Positions 1-13,300 of a stretch of DNA of 64,000 nucleotides are shown here, piece after piece; positions within the stretch are counted from its first letter, which is position 1, and the number at the start of each line of letters is the position of its first letter. A program made the translations under genes and the position numbers. The DNA comes from Henricia sp. BOLD:AAB3569 (lineage: Eukaryota; Echinodermata; Asteroidea; Spinulosida; Echinasteridae), in assembly GCA_037783545.1 (NCBI GenBank), contig JBBELK010000030.1, positions 434,001 through 498,000 of the forward strand. Direction: 5' to 3'. The notes beneath the pieces were generated by a model. It did no database searches and was not told where the DNA came from. It saw only the letters and a list, made by a program, of their open reading frames with translations.

Positions 1-1195
1 TGTTGGTAATTTGATACCTGTGACATCATTACGTCACAATTTTGTGCACAAATTGTTCAACAATTTGATTAACATCAAGTTCCTAAATGTGCCCAAGAAA
101 TCATACCAATATCTGTTGTAGTTCTCAAGATACAGCATTTTAAAACAATTCAGCTCCAAATTTGCGTAATTTGACACCACATTACATAACCACCGTCCAT
201 GTGAAGACGTCACCATTGGTATAGTCAAAAGGTCCACATGTGTGGAAACATTTCGTTCCATAGAAATATCATCAAATTCACTACCACTTTGAATCTCTTT
301 GCATTCAAAATGCTAAAAAAGTGCACATTTTCGAACAACTTCCGGTTTGCACCGGAAGTAGGCGTCACACAGGGGTCATGACATCGTATGATTTCTTCAG
401 TTCATTTAGACTTGAAAGAATTGTTCAAGTATCTATTACGGTTCTTGAGATATGAATTTTGGAAATAATAACCTTTGAATCTTTGTAATTTGACACCTGA
501 TGACGTCATGATTACGTCACACTTGATGCCATCATGATACTATACATGCTGGTGAAAGTCTGCCATAGGGCCTATGTCTGTATCTAATTTACTAACGATT
601 CAGCTTGGTTTGATGGGCATTGTTGCTGGTAAATGTAAAAACTGAGATTTTCGTTTTCGTTGAACTTTGACCTCCAATTGACCCCAGAAGGAAGGGTCAG
701 ATGAAAATGCCCACACAAAGAAAATTGTAGCACAGAATGTCATCTATAAACCTGCCAAATATGAAGTTCCTGGGTCACATGGTTTTCAAGACGGAAGCAT
801 TTTAAAATATGCATATTTTGATTTTTTGGGGGTGTAATTTGATACTCGATGACAACACGATGACGTCACGCTTGATGCTATCATAATATTATACACGCTG
901 GTGAAAGTCTGCCATAGGACATATGCCTGTACTTAGTTTCTTAAAGATTCATCTTGGTTTGATGGACATTGCTGCTCAATAAGTGCAAAAATTGAGATTT
1001 TCGTTTTCGTTGAACTTTGACCTCAAATTGACCCCAGAAGGAAGGGTCAGATGAAAATGGCCACACAAAGAAAATTGTAGGCCATGATCTGATCTATAAG
1101 CCTGCCAAATACGAAGATCATAGGTCACGTGGTTTTCCAGATGGAAGCATTTTAAAACATGCATATTTTGGTTATTTTTTGTTTGTAATTTGATA
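1..1195. repeat. Block A of ~350 bp TGACGTCA-rich repeat
   Basis: Two head-to-tail units start near 487 and 836. Each opens with a TAATTTGAYACYYGATGAC stretch, carries one or more TGACGTCA/TGACGTCAC motifs and continues through a shared GGTGAAAGTCTGCC segment. A third unit start appears at about 1190 and stops soon after. The upstream part (about 170-480) also matches 2737-3050, so the whole block is duplicated at 2.7-3.65 kb. No coding capacity is evident. It is either a satellite-like array or the body of an unidentified interspersed element. Confidence 0.75.
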
Positions 1196-1199
1196 CCTG

Positions 1200-2735
1200 A
1201 TGACGTCACAATGCCGTAACACTTTAACATTGCACACCTTAAAGTTGCATTGCCCGTGTTTCGGTGAAAGGATTAAAAAAATTAATTTACACAAGCGAAC
1301 GAATTTAGAAAGCTTACGTGTCTCTGTAACGAAAAATATAAAAAACTTAAATTTCCGACGTCGGGAATTGGAGATACAAGCCTTTTTCTTGAAACGTGCT
1401 TCACATGTTGTACATGTGCGCGTACGCTCATATGTACATAGTATGTGTACAATGTACACATGTACGCGCACATGTACATTTACGTCATAACCCTGTCGAT
1501 TAAATGACCTGCCAGCCATTTAATAATTTCTTGTTTTTAATCGACTGGCATTAATCCTTGACGGATTTTTACGTTCTTGGTACCAAATGAAAGCCGATAA
1601 CTTTTTCTATTCTAGAAAAATACCTATTTAACTTTTTTTTAAAAATTGTACGCCCAAATCGGCCCAAACACGGGCAGTGCAACTTTAACATTGGGGTTGA
1701 TGTTCCTACCAAGTTTAAAGTTGATAGCTTGAACCGTTTTGAAAAAAAGCTCTGAAAACGTTTGAGTGGAAAAAGAGGAAAAACAAAACAAACTAGAGCT
1801 TCGCGTTTGTGTTTTTTACAAACGCAAGGTGATCGGGTGACATAAACATTGAAATGATGATGACGACACAGTTTTGAGATGGTTTGAAAACTTGAGTTGT
1901 TTGATGTTGAAAAAGTATTGGAATTCTCAAGACATGACTCTGACTATTCAACGCTAAAATTGTGTATCTAATGACGTCATAATTGTCAATCTCATCATAA
2001 CGTTACTATTGTGTGCACAGATTGTTCAAGTATCTACTGAAGAACAAGTTTTGACATGTATATGTGGTGAAAGAATCTTTTCAATATCTATTACAGTTAC
2101 TAAAGATTTTGTCATTTGAGATCATATTATTGTAGTATATCGCCGTGTGGGGAGTTGGGGTTCAATTGCATCTAGAATAAACTGACGCTCCAGTCAACTT
2201 GAGTTGCGGTCCACCATGTCCATTTGATTTCCAACACAGCAACGATTTCCAGCATGTCACATTCACAGTTTTCGGGAAGAAGACATATTTACTCTGGTCC
2301 GCCGACTAAGGCTAGCCGTACATAATTATACCCAAGATACAAAAGCTAAGTCACCAAAAGTAAATGTCCTTGTGCTATCTAGTGTTCATTCAACTTTCCT
2401 GGCGATGATGCCACGGAAACTAGCAGTTTTACATCTTCAAAAGTCAAATTTTCTCGGTTGTAAATCAAGCCCTGCTTATTATGTCTCGTCTGTCTGACTT
2501 ATTCACTACACGCGCACGTACGTGTATATCATTGGCCGTGTGGCCCAGACATCCTCCCTAAAAAGATACAATATGACCTTTGACCCGAGACAGGCCGCCT
2601 AGATACAAGTTCTATTATTAGAAGTCGAGCACTATATATGGGCGCAAATCGTCAGATTAGTGGAGGCTTGGCATAGCACCCTCAAACGACTGAGTTAGCT
2701 TAATTATCAAGGGACCCAACAAATAATTTCTCCAC
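1200..2735. other. Spacer between duplicated blocks, with a 17-bp inverted repeat
   Basis: No gene is recognised here. The arms 1409-1425 and 1462-1478 are perfect reverse complements (TGTACATGTGCGCGTAC) around a smaller GTGTACAATGTACAC palindrome, and are rich in alternating purine-pyrimidine steps. A diverged TGACGTCA-containing stretch near 1965-2040 resembles the flanking repeat. The rest shows nothing I can name. Confidence 0.5.
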
Positions 2736-2736
2736 A

Positions 2737-3650
2737 TTACGTAACCACCGTGCACGTGATGACGTCATCGGTGGTATATATGTAGTCATAAAGTCCACAT
2801 GTGAGGGAACATTTCGTTCCGTAGAACTATGGTCAAATTCCCTACCACTTTGGCTCTATTTGCATTCAAAATGCTAAAAAAGTGTACATTTTCGAACCTC
2901 TTCCGGTTTGGACCGGAGGTTTGGGTCACACAGGGGTCATGACACCGTATGATTTGTTCAGTTCATTTAGACTTATCATGTTGTGAAGGAATTGTTCAAG
3001 TATCTATTACGGTACTTGAGATATGAATTTTTAAAATAATAACCTTTGAATGTTTGTAATTTGACACCTGATGACGTCATGATTACGTCACACTTGATGC
3101 CATCATGACACTATACATGCTGGTGAAAGTCTGCCGTAGGGCCTATGTCTGTATCTAATTTACTAACGATTCAGCTTGGTTTCATGGGCATTGTTGCTGG
3201 TAAGTGTAAAAACTGAGATTTTCGTTTTCGTTGAACTTTGACCTCAAATTGACCACAGAAGGAAGGGTCAGATGAAAATGCACACATGAAGAAAATTGTA
3301 GCACAGAATGTCATCTATAAACCTGCCAAATACAAAGATCCTGGGTCACGTGGTTTTCGAGACGGAAGCATTTTAAAATTTGCATATTTTGGGTTTTTTG
3401 GGGGTGTAATTTGATACTTGATGACGTCACGATGACGTCACGCTTGATGCCATCATAATATTATACACGCTGGTGAAAGTCTGCCATAGGACCTATGCCT
3501 GTACTTAGTTTCTTAAAGATTCAGCTTGGTTTGATGGGCATTGTTGCTCAATAAGTGCAAAAATTGAGATTTTCGTTTTCGTTGAAGTTTGACCTCAGAT
3601 TGACCCCAGAAGGAAGGGTCAGATGAAAATGCCCACATGAAGAGAATCGT
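2737..3650. repeat. Block B of ~350 bp TGACGTCA-rich repeat
   Basis: Second copy of block A in the same orientation. Unit starts lie near 3057 and 3408; the second unit is cut off just before a short palindrome at 3661-3689 (TAGGTGATCGGG against CCCGATCACCTA). Compared with block A it keeps more intact TGACGTCA sites, with two closely spaced ones at about 3421-3440. The duplicated segment is about 0.9-1 kb. Confidence 0.75.
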
Positions 3651-3699
3651 ACAATAGTAATAGGTGATCGGGATCAGCCCGATCACCTAATAAAATCCA

Positions 3700-4620
3700 G
3701 ATAACTGCCATCCCTGCCCCTTGGTGGGGAACTTACCCTTGGACAGGAGCTACAGCAAAATCGAGACTCCTGACATCTGTCGAAAAATCGTGTACAACCC
3801 CAACCGTCTCATATACATTATCACTCTTCAAAACGGCAATTATGGATCGTCCAAACTCCATAAAGAAAAGGTTTTTGGACAACCAATCGTAACTCACTGT
3901 TGATAGCTTGAGCCGGGGCAAAATGCTCTGGAAACCTTTAGCACACACAAAATGAACAAACAAGAATGGTGTAATAATAAACACATATGTGACCCGGTCT
4001 GCAAAAAAGGTCCCCAAGTCGTGCTGTGCCCTTGTACATAACAGGCAGTTCAATGTGGGAAGAGTGAGTTTTTCTTCAAATTGTTGATTTTGCATTTTTG
4101 TAAGTTTTGACAATGTTGATATTTTTAACAATAAAGATGCAAAAAATAATTCTTTGTTACTGCATTAGGAATGGGAATTTACGGTTGTTTCAGAAACCGG
4201 TTTGCAATTCTTTCAAGTGTCGGCGACACTAAAGATTGTTGCTGGTGTTTATAGATGCATGTGCAATGTACACAATACCCCTATAGATCCCCAAAATAAT
4301 AATTAAACCTTTATCTGGTCAAAATTACTACGACCCCATATAAATTTATTTCAGCTTCATGAAGTCATTACAAATAATCCTCTAAAAACTATTGTAAATT
4401 CTTTAAAATTGGGTTCCGTTTATACGTTCGGCAAAACCATTTTAAAAAATTATTTTTTTTCCAGTTAAACGGTCAACCGGTTAAACATCCTATCCCTATA
4501 CTGCATCATGTTTTTATCTGCTCTAAAAATGTTTGATCAGTTTCAAATTTAAGAGGAAATCTAGAACCCGAAATCTTTATGTTTTTGTATCAAAGTAGAC
4601 ATTACACTTCAAACACTTTA
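3700..4620. other. No recognisable feature
   Basis: This stretch lies downstream (in LRP2 orientation) of the last visible LRP2 exon. The short open frames on both strands have neither family signatures nor splice-flanked structure, and I see no repeat terminus here. Confidence 0.4.
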
Positions 4621-4628
4621 AAAAGATG

Positions 4629-5235
4629 GCTTCGTAGCTCAAATGCTATAGGGTGTCTGCACACTAAAGGCCCAGTGTATCATTTTCAATGACCCCAAAA
4701 AGTTATCGACGAGTTTACTGGGGGAAAGTTCTTGAAATAAAGATTGAATTAATAGCAACAACCCAATGAAAGGTTTCCGCTCAAAATGATATAATTTTAC
4801 CAGAAAATAATCCGTAAAGATGAAATTATTTAGATCGTTTGCAAACGATTTACTTATTTTTGGTTTGCATCTACGCGGTCCAAAATGCATGGGCGCTGTG
4901 TACTGCGTGTGCATGTTCCAACGTGATGCATTTTGATGTGCACCACAGAGTGCTAACGCAAGCCACATAGTACCCGATCAACTGAGAACGAATATTTGAA
5001 ACACCCCGCCAAGACCAGGAAAACACATATATGGATTTTTATGTTTTTTTAAACGTAGTACATTTGACAAAGCTGAATTTTTTTCAGATGAGTTTGTTGT
5101 TGTCTTTTTTTTTTAATCATAATGGTTTTATCCGCAGAAATGTACAAAAACAGATCATCTACAGGGCCTTTAAGCAAAAGGTTTGCGGTTCAAATCCTGG
5201 TGGAGCCAAGTTGTTTTTTACTCTGTATCTAGATT
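4629..5235 (+). repeat. tRNA-derived SINE split by a MITE
   Basis: The pieces 4629-4667 and 5170-5235 together form the tRNA-like head of a SINE. The first holds an A-box-like segment (TAGCTCAAATGCTATAG) and the second the B box (GGTTCAAATCC) followed by GGTGGAGCCAAGTTG. The uninterrupted relative on the minus strand at 29455-29600 reads GTCTGCACATTAACCAGAAGG exactly across the point where this copy is broken, so the break is an insertion at a TTAA. Confidence 0.8.
4668..5169 (-). mobile_element. TTAA-type MITE (AGGCCC termini), copy 1
   Basis: Roughly 500 bp element with terminal AGGCCCAGTG / GGGCCT, flanked by TTAA on the right and a mutated TAAA on the left. It is the reverse complement of the copy at 28812-29276, with shared landmarks such as the TCGTTTGCAAACGA palindrome and the CCAAAATGCATGGGCGCTG stretch. 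TTAA target sites are typical of piggyBac-like elements; no transposase is encoded, so it is non-autonomous. It sits inside a SINE. Confidence 0.75.
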
Positions 5236-5377
5236 TTACAAACTCATGGACTAATCCACAATTCTATTTTTATAAATATAATTATTTTCTTCCCCTTGAT
5301 AAAAAACGTAGAATATTTATGCTACACAAAGTCTGGAGAAGTTACTTAAATATCTACATAAAATGACCTCATTTTAC

Positions 5378-5572
5378 CTGTTCCATCTTTTTTTATTCTG
5401 AAGCCACCAGAGGTCGACACAAAAAAGTAGCCTGAAGCTACATCACAGTCAACATACGGGTAAATATAGTGTTTAGTCGAAATTGGTGTCATACAATCAT
5501 TGTCTTCATTCCCTTCCAATGCCAGACCTCGAATCACATTGCTCATGGCGACATAAAGAAACGAAGTCACCT
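5378..5572 (-). CDS. LRP2: LRP2 exon 16: start of second YWTD propeller
   Basis: Acceptor TTTTTCAG and donor gtaaaa; phase 1 in and phase 1 out. It reads [20 protein letters not shown] onward, the usual first strand of a post-EGF LRP propeller, and ends in FRIKKDGTG. This is the most 3' exon I can support in the window. Confidence 0.85.
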
Positions 5573-7320
5573 CTGAAAAACAAATGAAAAGAGCAGTTAT
5601 AAAGTGTGTGAAATATCAGTAGTTTGGTTTTAACAGAGTGGCACCAATACATAGTTCCGACCTGTCAATCAAGTCGAACACGCCGACCAATCAGAACAGA
5701 GCTCGCAGACAGTGCCCACATAGGTCAAAGTGCATTGCCTCACAAACGACATCAAGCCATTTTCTGCCCATACAGTTTGTACAGTGGTGTATGCGGTGAT
5801 TTGGGTGAATTTTTGGTTTCAAGCACATATTTTATGTTATATACCTCATGCGTAGATTCCTGTCATCTGATTGGTTAAAAGTGGGGGCATTGAATCGGCT
5901 AGACCCGGCGCGTATGCCAACTGGTCAATAGTCTTTGCCATGCCCCGGGCATAGTCATTTAGCGGGTTCCAGACGCGCGCATTACATGTGTTAGCATATA
6001 GCTAGTTGTGCACCAACTATGCAGCTGGGCATAGTCATTTAGCGGGTTCCGGCGCGCGCATTACATGTGTTAGCATACATGTAGCTGTGCACCAACTATG
6101 CAGCTGGGCGCTTCACGTAAACATTCATCAGGGAGGAATCTCCGTCGACGAAGTCGTTTTGTCGTCTGTCGTAGATGATGAAGTCCTTAAGAAAGTAAGA
6201 GAAGTGGCCTACATTGAAAACTGTGCCAGGTGAAATGTGCTACTAAAGTACCAGGTGATTATGCTACAATTGTTTGCTGTAAATATACAACTTTTCCGCC
6301 GCAAACCAGCTTTCGAAACTCGAAGGACCACTGTCATGACTGTATAGTGTATGATGTATCGTTTCTTCCTCCATGTTTTAACCAACCAGATAACAAAAAT
6401 CTACACATTCGGTATATAAAACAAATATTGACTGCTGTTTATTCGGGGCATGGTTAAGATTATAGGCCCTCGGTGATCTCGAAGCCATGACTATGCCCCT
6501 CGGCTTCCGCCTCGGGTCATAGTCATGGCTTCGAGATCACCTTGGGCCTATAATCTTAACCATGCCCCTCATTGCAGTCAATATTTGTATAATATGACAT
6601 CCCTGTATTACTGGCCCTTTACTCAGTGTTCTAAGATGACTGTTGACCGTGAAACATGAATACCTTTGAGTTTTCTCCAATGAATCTGTGCTTTCCGTTG
6701 AAAGTCTCATTGGTTTGTGCAGTGTGTGTGTGGACATTTTGACGATAGCGTGTTAGGCATAGCAACAATATCCAAGGGGGCCGAGTTATTGGGCAAAATC
6801 GGAACTATGCATGGAAAGGGCTGTGTCACATTGTGTGCATGCGTAGCAAAACATGAAAATGTTGGCAGAACTTTTTCTAAATATACTTTTATAAAATAGT
6901 AATTCTGGCTGTGGTGTACGTTTCAGTTGGCAAGTTGTCCTATAGAGGCATTTTTGTCTTTTGAGTTGGCACCGCTGCTGTATCAATCATCAATCAATAT
7001 TATGTTTTCCAGACGGGGGTAGGCCAAGGAAATCTGAAGCACACCATATACAATCCACATATGTACAAAAATACAGTTGAATTTTACATATTGTAGACAG
7101 TAGTAAACACTGCGCTGCACAGTGTACAGTACATGTAACATATATTAAAGCATAATAACCAATGACGTTGTGTATTCAAGAAATTACACTGCATACTTCT
7201 AATCATACATGTTTGTCAAAAATTGAAAGAAAATGACATATGCACAATTCGTAACACAGTACCTTCAACTGCTCAGTAGAAATGGGTTAGTTTGAGAAAA
7301 AAACTGGTTTGTTGCAGTAT

Positions 7321-7359
<39 letters not shown>

Positions 7360-10300
7360 CCACATCCAACAGCGGAGAGACCGCCAATTACAGGAATGGG
7401 AGCAAGTGTGGTTGAGTGCCTTGCTCAAGGGCACAGGTGCCACAACCCGTCGCGGCCCGGAATCGAACCTACATTCTAGTACTAGCACAGGAACTTAAGT
7501 TCAACGCACTAGACCGCTCGGCCATAACACCCCACAAGGTATAAGGTACCATGGCCAAGTCGCTTGGTAACACTCGGGGTGGAAATGAATTTAGTTTATA
7601 CGGGTTCGATACCTGTGCCCCTGAGGAAGGCGCTTAAACACAATTGCTCCATCCCTCAGAACGCTTAGCTAGTTTAATAGAACCCATGATAATGTGCAGT
7701 ACACGTGAGCATATTTATGTGGAGTGTGCGCTATATATATGTATTAATTAATTAATAATTGTGCCTAACTGGCAACCATGATCCACTACCAGAGGTGGAA
7801 CATGCAGTGTGACACAGTCATGTAACAATTGCACAGTTGTACTGTAACCCTAATGCTGGATGCACACATATTTTGTGTTGACACCAATACGTGTGACCAT
7901 AACCTGTCTTGATGGCCATGTAGTCACAACCTGTCTTGATGGCCATGTGGGCCCAGTATGTCCATGGTTTGGGCCCAGTATTCCACATTTCATGCCAAGT
8001 GTGCCCATGGTTTGGACCCATGTGTGCCTTCATTACTTCTACCTACATCCAACATTATTAACATTAAAATACTTACACAGTGGGTTTTCTTTTGTGAGTT
8101 AGCCTCAGCCATGCTGTGCGATTTGTGGAAATAGCAGTTTACTCATGCTGGCTGAACTGCAATCTCCAAAGAGAATCTATTGAGTAAGTTTGTGAATTAG
8201 TGTGAAGTGAATAGACGATTGTTAATGGTTAATAATCTTGTAACATGCAGGGTTGGGAAAATGCACTGGATAAATCATGCAACTTCCTAAATGTTGAATC
8301 AGAGTGCAAGTCATATGTTGGTTGATTGATATGTTAAGTGATTTTACTGAAGGGCTATCACTCTCGCAACAATCTTTTCCATGTATTTGGTTTAAAAAAA
8401 TTAACGCAAACGTTAGCACAACTTTTTTGCTACAGTAAGCAAACGTTTTCAGCTAGCGCTTAAATAATAGGGTGTGCCTAGAAGTGCTCCCTGAGAACCT
8501 GAGATGTTTAGCTCCTAAGGGCAGCTCTCCCACACAGGTTTAATCAGGTTAAAAATCCAACAAAATCGGTTTTCTGGGAGGCCTTACAAAGTGGAATTTA
8601 AAGTGAACAGTCGATCAGTGCCTTGTTATCCACAAGTTCACTGTATTTACAATAAATTATATTTTAAGAAAACTGCCTTTCTTTTTCAGGAGAGTATGTG
8701 TCATCCTCTCCATTTTCTCTGAGTCTCGTATCATATTTAACACTTATAACCATGTGTAAAACATCATAATTCAGTTAAGTGCCATTTCTGAGATTTTCAT
8801 AGAAGTGGTTGAGAGGGTAATCACAAATTAGCTTGTTCTGCGCACTTCCACATTGAAACCGTAGGTCTTCGTGTCAAGTCGGCAGTACACATGCGCTACA
8901 GGTACAGTACGTGTGCTTTTCTACGTGGCATTTAGGACTTATTGTGCATTCACATGCATACATTATTAGTACACTTGCGGGTTTGATAAAGAGGCTCTTC
9001 GTGTTAAGCAACAGAAGTGCGCAGATCGGTCTTAAATTGGTTAATTTGGGATTCGTGGAGGTATATGTATGAATGTTAAAAGCTGTCCCTTCAAAGCGTA
9101 CACAAGTACTTTTTATGATTATATTAGTGTCATTGTGGTGATGAAATGCATATCCTGTCTCAAAACACATGCAACAAAATATGCTGCTCAAAAAGGACTC
9201 AAAGTTTTCCCTAAATTTCATATTTGTTTGTCTTGAACTTTTTTTTTGTGTTTTCTGCAGTAATTGATATAATTAGGCATATCTAAAGAGTTTATGTTAC
9301 CACATATCATTTACTTTATTAATAAAAACTGAAGAAAATTTCATTTGAGTCTTTTTGTGAGCAGTGTATTAGAATGAAATGAAGTTAAGTGTCTCAAAGT
9401 TCACTAAACTATTTACAAATCCTTTTAGTTACACACTATCTGTGATCAGGAATAATTTCATAAATTGCACCAATTTTCTCTCTAACTTCCTACTGGACGT
9501 ATTTGTTTAACCACTTTCTGTTTTTAAACTGAATGTCTTGGGAAAACATTTTTTTTTCCAGGTGTAATTGGCCCCAGAACAACAGACTACATATTCTTGA
9601 AATAACAAGGTGTCTTTGTTACCCGAACAGGTAGCAGAATCTTCGTTGAGCTGAAAGCCAATGTCACATTTACACCGGTAGCCAATACCCTGGTTATCTG
9701 TTTGTCGGCTTACAACACACAGATGCTGGCACCCGCCGTTGTCTGTACCACAGGGATTTGGAGCTAGAACCAAAAGAAAAACACAACATATCTTACAATC
9801 ATCATTATATACCTCATGCGTAGATTCCTGTCATCTTATTGGTTAAAAGTGGGGGCATTGAATCAGCTAGACCCGGCGCGTATATGCCCACCGGGCAATA
9901 GTCTTTACCATGTCCCGGGCATAGTCATTTAGCGGGTTCCGACGCGCACATTACATGTGTTAGCATAGCTGTGCACCAACTATGCAGCTGGGCGCTTCAC
10001 GTAAACATTCATCAGGACAGTAATGGCGGAATCTCGACGAAGTCATTTTGTCGTCTGTCGTAGATGATGAGTCCTTAAGAAAGTAAGAGAAGTGGCCTAC
10101 ATTGAAAACTGTGTCAGGTGAAATGTGCTAGGTGAAAGTGCCAGGTGATTATGCTAAAAAACTTTTGCTGTAAATATACAACTTTTCCGCCGTAGACCAG
10201 CTTCCGAAATCGAAACTCGAAGGACCACTGTCATGACTGTATGATGTATCGTTACTTTTAACCAACCAGATGACAAAAATCTACACATTCGGTTTCCGCC

Positions 10301-13300
10301 TCGGGGCATAGTCATGGCTTCGAGATCACCTTGGGCCTATAATCTTAACCATGCCCCTCATTGCAGTCAATATTTGTATATTATTATACAAATACATGCT
10401 CAGAGGGTGGATAGTCGATATTATCTTTTTGAAGTTCTGGATCAGGCCATCGACCAAGCATCGATTATTGGCTCTCATGTAATTCTGACGTAACCCTCAT
10501 TGTAAAAAATTTGGACTCACCAGTCGGTTGCAACGATGAGTGGTACACAGCTAGGCCCTGTGCCTCTCCAGAGCCGGGTAGTGTCTGCGTTGAATCCGAG
10601 ATCCAGTCAAACCGGTTTGCACGAAGCACTGCATCCCTCGTGTGGTCTGCGATGAACGCATATCGGTCATAGATGGCCAGCATTTGGGAATTGGGTAGGG
10701 TAAGTCCTCCCTGAAGAATGGTAAACCTTTGACGGAGGGAAAGATTTAAGCCAATTGTTTTCTGTTTCAAAAAAAAAAGTTTCTTTTCTTGAAATAAGGA
10801 TGATCCTGGCATTAGACTCGTTTCGGGTCCCACTTCTGGAGACCAGTCAGAGAATGGCAATGGGGTTTTAATGATGTGATGATATTACATGTATTTGAGT
10901 TTTCACTTTAACATACTGCGTTTGTAAGCGCCAATTACAAGAATTTTCAGAGAGGACCCCGCATTGGTAGGTGAAACTGCTAATTTTGGCGTGGAGTCAC
11001 AAAAAAAGCAGAAAATGCAAAAGAAAAATAAAAGAACACCTTTTCAATGACGAATCAATAAAAGCATTGAGTTCTGGGGCAGTTTTGGGTAGTTTTAGAC
11101 TTGGGATATATTGGGAGAAATAGTAGAGTTTGGGGCTGAGCAACCAACACACAGGGATGCCAACGGCCCTTACCTTCAGGGCCAGAAACAAATATACGGC
11201 CACTATCATAACTGCTTTTATGGTGCACATGGACTCGCCAGCACAGTACACTGTACAATATGTACATTGACAGTACAAGTGCAATCATGCAATGATATGT
11301 CAGTATGTATGTGATCTAACCACCGTTCTGATCGATAGTTTGGTTTCGCGGTATTTTAGCCATGAATGATTACGGCCGGGATACAGACATACTGCATTTG
11401 TGCAATCAATGGGAAAACATGCTATATGCGTATACGCACATGTACATAGGCTGTACATACATGACATACATGGCATATCCGGACATCGTTGATCATTAAG
11501 TGAGAAAATTTTCCACGTTTTTTGGACTTGAAAAGTTGCAAATATATTCTCCTTATATTTCCGGCCGTTTACTTTTCCGGCCTGGAAAAGAAGCTTTGCC
11601 GGATTTCTTTTTCCAAAATAAAAATAAGCCAGAATTCTGGCTATAGCCGGAAGACTGACATCCCTGTATACAGAAAGTACAAACCTGCGATGGCCATCAT
11701 ATGACATGGTGACCAGGAAATCCAATGTGTGATCCACCCAATAGACACGTCTACCTGGGATATCTACTGCTAGGCCGCTCACACTTTGAACCTTTTTATC
11801 CGTAAGCACAAAACGGTGGGACCCATCCATGAATGCACGCTCAATCTTTTGACTTCTTAATGCGGTATGATAAGAAAACTGAGGTGGAACATCACTGAAG
11901 AACATATACCTATATGGGGAGTACAATACAGACAATAGCACTAAGTACACGATGGAAAGTTTGTTATAGTGAAAAAATGATACAATAGAACTAATTAATA
12001 TAGAAGCTTTTGCGGATACCGTGCATTTCTGAAACTGTGCCCCATCCGATGTGCGTCCACGCTGGGTGCAGCAAAGCACATGCGTACGCACGCGTCATGC
12101 ATTGCTCATGTGTGCAACGCGCGCGGGAGTAACAAAAAATACTGTACAACAGTAACAAAGACGCATGCAGTTGTAAACGTTGCACATGAGGTTTTCAACA
12201 CCAAACAGACAAAAATCTTGCAGAATTCTTACAAAACAAAGAAACTTAAAAGAATAAGCTTTAACAATAATATTGGATGTCTTTTTGGGTGATATGAGAA
12301 TATACTGCACTCGTCATGAAAATACCGAAACTCGGCTCGTTCAGTATTTTCATGGCTAGTGCGGTATATTCTCGACGATCTTGACGAGGTGTTTCAAAAT
12401 GACTCATTCTAAACTCCTCTATTCGTTCCCAGTTTGTCGCGTACGTATGCACTCTGTGGCCTGCATCATATTGGTTGTGTGACCCATCTTCCTTTCGCAA
12501 GGGTCTTTGCTGCACACCGAGTTCCACAAAACCCTTGCTGCATCGAGTTGAGCTAAGCTGTATTTTAGGGCCTCTGGCTGTTCGAACAATGAAAGACGAG
12601 GGATTTTTTTGACCTGGCACTTTTGACCTTTTAATGAAGTCGTTTCGAACAATCATCTCGCGCATTGTATCTCGCGACATCGTAGCCGCAATTACCACAA
12701 TTTTTATGGGGGAGATCTTTTTATGTGCATGTATATCATTTTATCTTGAACGCAATATAAATGTTCGTAACTAAAGGAAGACATACTATATTTCGCTAAA
12801 AGCTAAACATAGTTCATCTGAATAAAGATAGGCCTACGTATCTATTGAAAAACGTCCTTACAGTGACTGTTCATTTAAACATTAGACCCCAGCCCCTAGT
12901 AAAAGTGGACGCTACTACTAAACGGAGCGAGGTGCGTGAGTTGCTCTTGCTGTTGGCAACAGCGTCCGTAGCTATGATGCAATTTTGAATGTCGCATCAA
13001 GATGACTGAGCAACATGCGCGGCGTGTGATTGGTCAGTTGCAATCACTGTCACTTGCTAATCAATATTCATATATATTCCTGAATACAGCCTAGCTCAAC
13101 TCGTTTCAGCAAGGGTTTTGTGGAACTCGGTGTGGAGCAAATACTCTTGCGGCAGGAAGGAGAGTGTAACCTACCTACGGAAAGTGTGTGGAACCTGAAT
13201 CGTGTAGCTTGTACACCACCAAGATGCGAACCAACTAAGCAAATCATTCGCAAAGGATGTAAATAATTTCATCTTCATGGATTTTTTTCTGGTAATATAT

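Noticed and set aside
1200..1519. Overlapping 96-115 codon frames on both strands
   Set aside because: They overlap a palindromic GTAC-rich segment, have low-complexity content and no family signature.
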